NCBI GenBank assembly: GCA_907165135.1
Contig: CAJRAX010000007.1
Location: 62,001 to 126,000, forward strand
DNA: 64,000 nucleotides
Source of the DNA: Oikopleura dioica
Lineage: Eukaryota; Chordata; Appendicularia; Copelata; Oikopleuridae
Reading direction: 5' to 3'
Made by a program: the position numbers and the translations under genes. This document shows positions 55,629 to 64,000 of this stretch, one piece after another. Every line of letters begins with the position of its first letter. Within the stretch, counting starts at the first letter, position 1. Under the pieces are notes generated by a model that was given only the letters and a program-made list of their open reading frames with translations, was not told the DNA's origin and did not search any database.

Positions 55629-56655
55629 TGATACGAATAAAGGAAAGAACACAAGAAAAAAATGAAAAATTGAATATCCCAGTCACATAAATATTTTCGC
55701 CAATTAGGTTGATTAGGCATGAATTTCACAGTTTTATGTTCCGACGATTTTCGGAGCCAAATCTCGGATGCTTGCATGAATTCATAAATCTCTATTTTTC
55801 CCTCATAACGTACGCGTTATTTCACAAATCAAAGGCACATTAGCCACCCGTTTCGGCGGTTCTTTATTTAACTCTTTCTAGTGCTCACTACTTCTTTTAT
55901 TTAATTTTTGAACTGGTAATTATTATTGATGAATCAAGCTGACTCTTCTATGTCTTCAAAACGATGATGGCAATTCTTCTTGACGATAAAAAATCGATCG
56001 GCATTTTCTACTACTACAACAGAGCTGTTGCATGGATTTCATCCTCTAGCTGAGTTCCGCTCTGCGGCTTGACAGTGTGACCCCGTGCTCCTCGGGATGG
56101 CGCTGTCTGTAAGTACTCCTAGGTAGGCAAAATTGATTGAACACCTTTCTGGCTCGCTTAAGGGAAGCTGACCACTCTCCTCAAAACCGACAGAATTGCA
56201 GCTTCAACAATGGCGGCGACTTCTCTGGCAACAACGACGACTACGCAATGGACTGACAACGATTATTGGAACTGGCTTTGGAAAAGTATTAGTAAAAATT
56301 CATTAAATTCTATCAAAAAGGGATATGGCCACATAGTGGGAAGTTGAACTTTTTGATAAAATTTATTTCTTGGGATTAATTTCGAAGCGAACGTGGCTGT
56401 TTCGGCGAATTTCGATTGACAGAAAAACAATTGCGCGAAAAGCGCTCACCATATTTGGAAAGAAAAACATGGCGCGAAATGCGCCGCGCCTTATTTGGAA
56501 AGAAACGCACCTGCGCGAAATGCGAATTGAAAATTTGAAAATTTGAAAAATCACTCTCTCCATACTCAAAATAATACAGCCACGTTTTGAAATTTTGGCG
56601 TCATTCTTTGCAAGAATTCTAGCTTAGAGAGCATTTGAGCAGCAAATCGGTATCA
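55629..56655 (+). repeat. 3' LTR of element 5
   Basis: It is 1027 bp, the same length and sequence as the 5' copy where compared, and is followed by GACAG. Confidence 0.95.
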
Positions 56656-59600
56656 GACAGTTTAAAAAAATCGAAAAAAATTAAGAAAAATTCTGATGCA
56701 TTTTTTGGCGTTTACAGATGATTTACAGTTCATAAAAATAAAAAAAAATAAAAAATTCTGATGCGTTTTTGGCGTTTTCAGATGATTAACAGTTCATAAA
56801 AATAAGAAAAAAACAATAAAAATTCTGATGCGTTTTTGGCGTTTTTAGATGATTTACAGTTCATAAAAATATAAAAATAATTAAAAAAAATTCTGATGCG
56901 TTTTTTGGCGTTTTCAGATTATTGACAGCTCAAAAAATCGAAAAAATTAAAAAAATTCTGATGCGTTTTTGGCGTTTTCAGATAATTAACAGTTCAAAAA
57001 TCAAAATAAATAAAGAAAAATTCTGATGCGTTTTTTGGCGTTTTCAGATGATTTACAGTTCATAAAAATAAAAAAAAAAAAATTAAAAAAAATTCTGATG
57101 CGTTTTTTGGCGTTTTCAGATGATTTACAGTTCAAAAAATCGAAAAAATTAAGAAAAATTCTGATGCGTTTTTTTTGGCGTTTACAGATGATTTACAATT
57201 CATAAAAATAAAAAAAAAAAATTAAAAAAGATTCTGATGCGTTTTTTGGCGTTTTCAGATGATTTACAGTTCAAAAAATCGAAAAAATTAAGAAAAATTC
57301 TGATGCGTTTTTGGCGTTTTCAGATGATTTACAATTCATAAAAATAAAAAATTAAAAAATTCTGATGCGTTTTTGGCGTTTTCAGATGATTTACAGTTCA
57401 AAAAATCGAAAAAATTAAGAAAAATTCTGATGCGTTTTTTGGCGTTTTCAGATGATTTACAATTCATAAAAATAAAAAAAAAAATTAAAAAAATTCTGAT
57501 GCGTTTTTTGGCGTTTTCAGATAATTTACAGTTCAAAAAATAGAAAAAATTAAGAAAAATTCTGATGCGTTTTTGGCGTTTTCAGATGATTTACAATTCA
57601 TAAAAATAAAAAATTAAAAAATTCTGATGCGTTTTTGGCGTTTTCAGATGATTTACAGTTCAAAAAATCGAAAAAATTAAGAAAAATTCTGATGCGTTTT
57701 TTGGCGTTTTAGATAATTTACAGCTCAAAAAAATCGAAAAAATTAAGAAAAATTCTGATGCGTTTTTGGCGTTTTCAGATGATTTACAGTTCAAAAAAAT
57801 CGAAAAAAATTAAGAAAAATTCTGATGCGTTTTTTGGCATTTTCAGATGATTTACAGTTCAAAAAAATAAAAAAAATTAAGAAAAATTCTGATGCGTTTT
57901 TTGGCGTTTACAGATGATTTACAGTTCATAAAAATAAAAAAAAATTAAAAAAAATTCTGATGCGTTTTTTGGCGTTTTCAAATGATTTACAGTTCATAAA
58001 AATAAAAAAAAAATTAATCAAAATTCTGATGCGTTGTTTTGCGTTTTCAGATGATTTACAGTTCATAAAAATAATAAAAAAATTGAGAAAAATTCTGATG
58101 CGTTTTTTGCCGTATTAGATGATTTAAAATTCATAAAAATAAAAAAAAAATTAATAAAAATTCTGATGCATTTTTTGGCGTTTTCAGATAATTGACAGTT
58201 TAAAAAATCGAAAAAATTAAGAAAAATTCTTATGCGTTTTTGGCGTTTTTAGATGATTTACAGTTCATAAAAAAAAAAAAATTAAAAAAATTCTGATGCG
58301 TTTTTTGGCGTTTTCAGATAATTTACAGTTCATAAAAATAAAAAAAAAAATTAAAAAAATTCTGATGCGTTTTTGGCGTTTTCAGATGATTTACAGTTCA
58401 TAAAAATAAAAAAATAAAAAAATTCTGATGCGTTTTTGGCGTTTTCAGATGATTTACAGTTCATAAAAATAAAAAAAATTAAAAAAATTCTGATGCGTTT
58501 TTGGCGTTCTCAGATGATTTACAGTTCAAAAAATCGAAAAAAATTAAGAAAAATTCTGATGCGTTTTTTGGCATTTTCAGATGATTTACAGTTCAAAAAA
58601 ATAAAAAAAAATTAAGAAAAATTCTGATGCGTTTTTTGGCGTTTTCAGATGATTTACAGTTCATAAAAACAAAAAAAAAAATTAATAAAAATTTTGATGC
58701 GTTTTTTGGCGTTTTTAGATAATTTACAGTTCATAAAAATAAAAAAAAAATAAAAAAAATTCTGATGCGTTTTTTGGCGTTTTAAGATGATTTACAGTTC
58801 ATAAAAATTTAAAAAAAAATCAAAAAAAATTCTGATACGTTTTTTGGCGTTTTCAGATGATTTACAGTTCATAAAAATAAAAAAAAAAAATTAAATAAAT
58901 TCTGATGCGTTTTTTGGCGTTTTCAGATGATTTACAGTTCAAAAAAATAAAAAAATTAAGAAAAATTCTGATGCGTTTTTGGCGTTTTCAGATGATTTAC
59001 AGTTCATAAAAATAAAAAAAATTAAAAAAATTCTGATGCGTTTTTGGCGTTTTCAGATGATTTACAGTTCATAAATATAAAAAAATTAAAAAAATTCTGA
59101 TGCGTTTTTGGCGTTTTCAGATGATTTACAGTTCATAAAAATAAAAAAAATTAAGAAAAATTCTGATGCGTTTTTGGCGTTTTCAGATGATTTACAGTTC
59201 ATAAAAATAAAAAATTAAAAAAATTCTGATGCGTTTTTTGGCGTTTTTAGATGATTAACAGTTTATAAAAATAAAAAAAAAAAAACAATAAAAATTCTGA
59301 TGCGTTTTTTGGCGTTTTTAGATGATTTACAGTTCATAAAAATATAAAAAAAATTAAAAAATCTGATGCGTTTTTGGCGTTTTCAGATAATTTACAGCTC
59401 AAAAAATCGAAAAAATTAAGAAAAATTCTGATGCGTTTTTCGGCGTTTTCAGATGATTTACAGTTCAAAAAAATAAAAACAAAAATTAAAAAAAAATTCT
59501 GATGCGTTTTTTGGCGTTTTTAGATAATTAACAGTTCAAAAATCAAAAAAAATAAAGAAAAATTCTGATGCGTTTTTTGGCGTTTTCAGATGATTTACAG

Positions 59601-60411
59601 TTCATAAAAATAAAAAAAAAAATTAAAAAAAATTCTTATGCGTTTCTTGGCGTTTTCAGATAATTTACAGTTCAAAAAAATCGAAAAAAATTAAGAAAAT
59701 TTCTGATGCGTTTTTTGGCGTTTTCAGATGATTTACAGTTCATAAAAATAAAAAAAAAATAAAAAAAAATTCTGATGCGTTTTTTGGCGTTTTCAGATGA
59801 TTTACAGTTCATAAAAAAAAAAAAAAATTAATCAAAATTCTGATGCGTTGTTTTGCGTTTTCAGATGATTTACAGTTCATAAAAATAATAAAAAAATTGA
59901 GAAAAATTCTGATGCGTTTTTTGCCGTATTAGATGATTTACAATTCATAAAAATAAAAAAAAAATTAATAAAAATTCTGATGCATTTTTTGGCGTTTTCA
60001 GATAATTGACAGTTTAAAAAAATCGAAAAAAATTAAGAAAAATTCTGATGCGTTTTTTGGCGTTTTTAGATGATTTACAGTTCATAAAAATAAAAAAAAA
60101 TTAAAAAAAATTCTGATGCGTTTTTTGGCGTTTTCAGATAATTTACAGTTCATAAAAATAAAAAAAATTAAAAAATTCTGATGCGTTTTTTGGCGTTTTC
60201 AGATGATTTACAGTTCATAAAAATAAAAAAAAAATAAATATAAATTCTGATGCGTTTTTTTGCGTTTTAAGATGATTTACAGTTCATAAAAATAAAAAAA
60301 AAAAAAAATAAAAATTCTGATGCGTTTTTTTTGCGTTTTCAGATGATTTACAGTTCATAAAAATAAAGAAAAAATAAATATAAATTCTGATGCGTTTTTT
60401 GGCGTTTTCAG
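56656..60411 (-). repeat. Satellite A, inverted, block 8
   Basis: These are inverted monomers with higher-order markers GCCGTATTA at 58109 and 59923 (1814 bp apart). The last monomers before 60411 mirror those just after 40217. No gene is seen. Confidence 0.93.
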
Positions 60412-61824
60412 TGATACAATCGAGGTCTCTTCGTTGATTGCAATTAAAATTTTTCTAACACTAATTAATTTTCCCTGCAAATAATTCGATAAAAATTGAA
60501 AGCTTTCGCTTGTTGGGAGTTTATTGTAAGTCTGAGGATATTTTGGCGGTGAGCGAAATGCATCTTTTAGCGCAGCTGCAATTCGTAAACAAAAACATAA
60601 TAATAGGCGCACGCAAATAAAGCATGATTTTCATGAATTGAAAATAAACAGTTCGCTGAAGTTCATCCGGATGAATATTTTTGCGATCTTTTCAGATCAT
60701 TTTTCTTGAGCTTGAGCCGGGTTCTCGAAGCAATTTTTCGTTTTAAAGAGCGAACAGGTGAAGGGTTTAAGGGCGCCAATAAGCGTATTGCGCTGCTGAG
60801 TCGTTCCAGGATTATAGAAAAGATTTTAAAACAAAGTAAATAAAAAGCACAAATAAAGATGATTATAATAATTAGGCCAGTTAATCATTATAACAACGAG
60901 AAAAGAGAGAACAAATAAATTAAGCATTACAGTTAAATTAAAAGATTATTACAGATTAAAATAAATGCGTATAAATATGAAAAAGTACTTCGGCTCACCT
61001 TCGGGCAGTTACTGACGCGGTTCATTGGACTCATTACTTTGCGTCAAGCCTTATCGGAGATAAGGAACCTCGAAGATCTCCAGTATCTGCAGCTGTAGAA
61101 GCTTGCCATCCGGCTCGCCCAGGAGTGCCTTTTGAAGTCGTCTTTGAAGAGTTGGCGAGGCGGTAGAACTCGCATTCGTCGTTGTTGTCGTCAGATCGTG
61201 CAGTAATGAGACTAGAATCAAGAGAATAAATCCTCGAACAGCGAGGGATTATAATTGAGCGAATAAATGCGAATTTAATAATCATGCGCGCAATAATTAT
61301 TCTCGAATAATAATAAAGAGCATATTCAATATGAAATTTGGATCATGCAAAACGGATTTTTTTTTTTTCATGCAGATGAGAGCAATTTTGAAATTTTTTG
61401 AAGCAATAAAACAATGGGAATAAGCGGCTAGGATGAAATAGTTACCGAATAATATGTACAGTTTTTATCAACACACGCGTACGTGTAAATTATGCCTAGA
61501 CTGAAGAACCGCTTATTTTAATCCCGAACCGATTGAAATAATGAGAGCATTTTCCAGAAGAGCCAACGATCGATAGCTCGCTTGTCATAGAGGTTCAATA
61601 ATGGTTCTAGCACTGATTGAACGTATGAGCGCAAGCATATCATTTACAAGTGAATTATGATTTGACCGTGAGGAGAAGGTTTGAGCGATATTAAACGCTA
61701 TCTTTTTACAGTATCGTGACTTTTGGGGAGAGTATCTTGAGACTGGCTTTGAAGTTTATTTTAACCGTGAAAAGAATTATAGAATTAATTTTTTTTTTAT
61801 CCTTATTTTTTCACTATTGTATCA
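60412..61824 (-). repeat. 3' LTR of element 6
   Basis: It is about 1413 bp, the complement of LTR c, with a longer A run (plus strand near 61360) and a substitution near 60770 (GGGCGCC where LTRs a-c give the complement of GGCGCCTTT). Its inner edge at 61825 is followed by the complement of GTGGTCACAG. Confidence 0.93.
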
Positions 61825-61948
61825 CTGTGACCACTTACGGGTCTGGAACTATTTTTCTTCCTTTTTTTTGACAGTGATCAACGGTATAATTCTCTTAAAA
61901 GATGATTAAAATAACTTCTGTCTCGAGCTACCCTAGCGAAAGAAAAAT

Positions 61949-63727
61949 TTATACTTCCGTGTCAGGACTAAATAAAAGCTCATTATCAACTCGCTCATGA
62001 TTTGGAAAATTGCTGGAAAAATATTATTCGATTATGGCCTCCATTTCGGCTTTGCGAAGATGAAAAATATTTTGAATATTATAAAAAACCGCAAGAGCCT
62101 TCAGCTCTGTTTTATTTAAATCGCTAAGTTTAGTCGGTTTTAGAACCATGAAAACACCATAAAATAGATATTCTCCATTCGATGATTTTTTCCAGTTGGC
62201 AAAATTTTTGTTGATGTGATCCCTTATTTTTATTCGTAATTCAGCTGCGTTTTCATTGTTATCATTTAGTTTGAATTTATGACTAATGAATCTGAGCATA
62301 AGAATCGACAATTCGCTCAGTTTACAAAAAATTCCTCTTTCTACAGCCATATTTTGTTTGATCTGCTCGTATTTAGCTTCGAACAATTCAAACAACTCTT
62401 GATTTTCATTTTCCAATTTTATCTGAATCGAAAAATCCATATTGTTAATATCAGGGGAATTTTCTTTCGTTTGAAGAGCTATTTCAAAATTATTGCTGTC
62501 CAAAATATGTACTTTCTGTGGTGTTGAAATGGAGTCTTTAGAAGATTCTCGAACGCGTTTTAGTGGATTATGACTAACGTTTAATTCGTCAAAACTTGTT
62601 AAATCGGGCGTGTTATTTTCAATATTTAGTCGAGTCTCGGTTTCAGTTATGTGCTCTAAATTATGATTATCTAAACTCGAATGGTTTTTTGCAGGACTAC
62701 TATCGGGCGTTTTTACCACATGAAAAATATTACCATTCGGAATGGGAGACGCCAAAGTGTCATTTTTTGATATGTTATCTACCTCAGCGTCTTCCACTTC
62801 GAAAGGTCTGAGTTCCGACTCATGATCTATTTCGGAATTATCAGAAAAATCGGTTAATTTTTTAGCGGATTTTGGTCTACATGATTCGGGTCTTTTTGGT
62901 GTTTTTAGTTTAAGAAGTGGGTCCATCGGGGCAGGAATATTCTGATCAATTTCAAAGGTTGAATCTGAGCTTGTGCTTTGCGCTTTGGCCATAGATTCCG
63001 AAGATTCCGACTCCGATGAACTTTTGCATTCAGAAAAATTGTCATTTTGAGAAATCTCGGGACCGGACTGGGCAATTTCCTCACATGAATTCGCTTCATT
63101 TGAAAGCTCTTGGTTTATTGAATGAGGACTTTGCTCAATCGAACGTTTTTCTGGGTAAACGGCTGAAAAACAACCTATATTTTCATTCTCAGATTCTAAT
63201 TCTAGTCCAAATTTTGGTTGAAAAACAGGAATTCCAGAACAAGTTTCAAGGTTGGAATTACTGATTTTGCGCGTTTCATTATTCAAAAAATTTCCAGGCT
63301 CGACCAGGGGCTCATAGAACTTTCGCATATCAATTCCGTGTCTTCTGTATTCCCTACCCGTTTTTAAATTTTTGAGGTCATACCAAGTGCCAGTCGGGGA
63401 TTTATTTGTAATTGTATATGGTCCAATAAAGGGCGGATACGAAGCGTTAAAATTTTTAATCAAAACTTTTTGACCAATCTCGTATTCAATAAATTTATCA
63501 TTTTTAAATTTTTCCAACCTCGTTGTTTTTTCCTTATCAATTTTTTCTTTAATTTCATCGAAAGCAATATTAATTCTTTGACCGTATTTACGAAAAAGCG
63601 GGTCGTTAGGATTATGGGCTTCCGCAAGTCCTGTCTCAATTTGAAAAGGGCTAAACTTAGAAACGGAATGAACACTGCTATTTATTCCGTGAATCGCTTG
63701 ATAAAGAAACAAGTCCCAGTTATTCAT
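61949..63727 (-). pseudogene. pol: Partial pol of element 6 (integrase C-terminus to Pol end)
   Basis: It is open from the truncation near 63727 to the shared TAA at 62024-62026 (567 codons). It begins inside integrase after the catalytic Glu (INSSVHSVSKFSPF), then the GPY module, acidic linker (SESESSESMAKAQ), LKRVRESSKDS and both SAP-like modules (LRIKIRDHI; LNKTELKALAVFYNIQ). Residual homology (FPNHERV to LLFSP) continues past the stop to 61949. Protease, reverse transcriptase, RNase H and the integrase core are absent, so it cannot be functional alone. Confidence 0.88.
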
Positions 63728-64000
63728 AACAAGTCTTCAGTTATTCATAACTTGTGCTTTGCGCTTTGGCCATAGATTCCGAAGATTCCGACTCCGATGA
63801 ACTTTTGCATTCAGAAAAATTGTCATTTTGAGAAATCTCGGGACCGGACTGGGCAATTTCCTCACATGAATTCGCTTCATTTGAAAGCTCTTGGTTTATT
63901 GAATGAGGACTTTGCTCAATCGAACGTTTTTCTGGGTAAACGGCTGAAAAACAACCTATATTTTCATTCTCAGATTCTAATTCTCTTCACCTGTTCGCTC
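63728..64000. other. Rearranged end: filler, repeated pol segment, LTR fragment
   Basis: At about 63728-63750 a short filler repeats CAGTTATTCATAAC. From 63751 to about 63984 the sequence repeats the pol linker segment found at about 62971-63203 in the same orientation. From about 63985 to the window end CTTCACCTGTTCGCTC matches the LTR (compare 32279-32293) in the opposite, plus, orientation. This is either a real multi-junction rearrangement or an assembly chimera. Confidence 0.75.

Larger units (their letters stand above)
48903..56655 (+). mobile_element. Element 5: Ty3/gypsy-type LTR retrotransposon, best preserved copy
   Basis: LTRs of 1027 bp (48903-49929, 55629-56655) looked identical wherever I compared them. 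The target duplication is GACAG (48898-48902, 56656-56660). Gag is open. Pol is open for about 1470 codons, through integrase and the first SAP-like module, and is broken only by two run-length changes near its end. It is a close relative of element 1. It is likely young, and possibly still able to move if the run lengths are sequencing errors. Confidence 0.95.
60412..63984 (-). mobile_element. Element 6: 5'-truncated, rearranged copy of the element 3/4 lineage
   Basis: The 3' LTR (60412-61824) and 3' part of pol lie on the minus strand; the 5' half is missing. The flanking satellite base order beside the LTR is CTGAA in element orientation, the same site in the same higher-order monomer as the element 3/4 insertion, so it is probably a copy of that insertion made by rearrangement and not a separate transposition. 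It carries C4, T6 and A5 run lengths, so its pol piece is free of the element 3 and 4 frameshifts. Pol homology stops near 63728. Confidence 0.88.

Overview
The window is eukaryotic repeat DNA, with no host gene, tRNA, rRNA or CRISPR that I can support. It is an AT-rich tandem satellite (monomer about 60-70 bp, long T-tracts) repeatedly invaded by LTR retrotransposons of the Ty3/gypsy (Metaviridae) type. The pol order is protease, reverse transcriptase, RNase H, integrase, GPY/F module. The reading frames fit the standard genetic code. A centromeric or heterochromatic array of an animal or other eukaryote is likely, but no species can be named.

Layout. Satellite A runs in one orientation at 1-1153, 8951-12581, 20931-23638 and 40218-41240. 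It switches orientation once, at a pure A/T stretch at 41241-41313, and is inverted at 41314-41930, 44851-46507, 47801-48902 and 56656-60411. A related GC-containing satellite B fills 41931-44850. Inserted into satellite A, each with TG..CA LTR ends and, where both flanks are present, a 5-bp target duplication, are: element 1 (1154-8950, + strand); element 2 (12582-20930, - strand); a tandem LTR-internal-LTR-internal-LTR structure, elements 3 and 4 (23639-40217, + strand); a solo LTR of the element 2 lineage (46508-47800, - strand); element 5 (48903-56655, + strand); and a broken element 6 (60412 to about 63984, - strand) ending in a rearranged segment at the window edge.

How the elements work. 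Each has gag (two CCHC zinc knuckles) and pol in the -1 frame. In all four lineages (1, 5, 2, 3/4) gag ends at a canonical -1 slippery heptamer (A AAA AAC, G GGA AAC or U UUA AAC), followed within a few bases by a hairpin whose sequence differs between lineages while pairing is kept. Pol has no usable start codon of its own in most copies, so Gag-Pol must come from frameshifting. The gag ATG lies on the boundary between the 5' LTR and the primer-binding site. Downstream of integrase, Pol carries an acidic serine-rich linker, a conserved short motif (KRxRESSKDS type) and a conserved C-terminal region that I read as two SAP-like helical modules. SAP folds bind AT-rich DNA, so this tail is a candidate device for steering integration into the AT-rich satellite. 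That is inference.

All internal regions are interrupted, almost always by one-base length changes in A or T runs, so some copies may be nearly intact and miscalled by sequencing. Element 5 is the best preserved.
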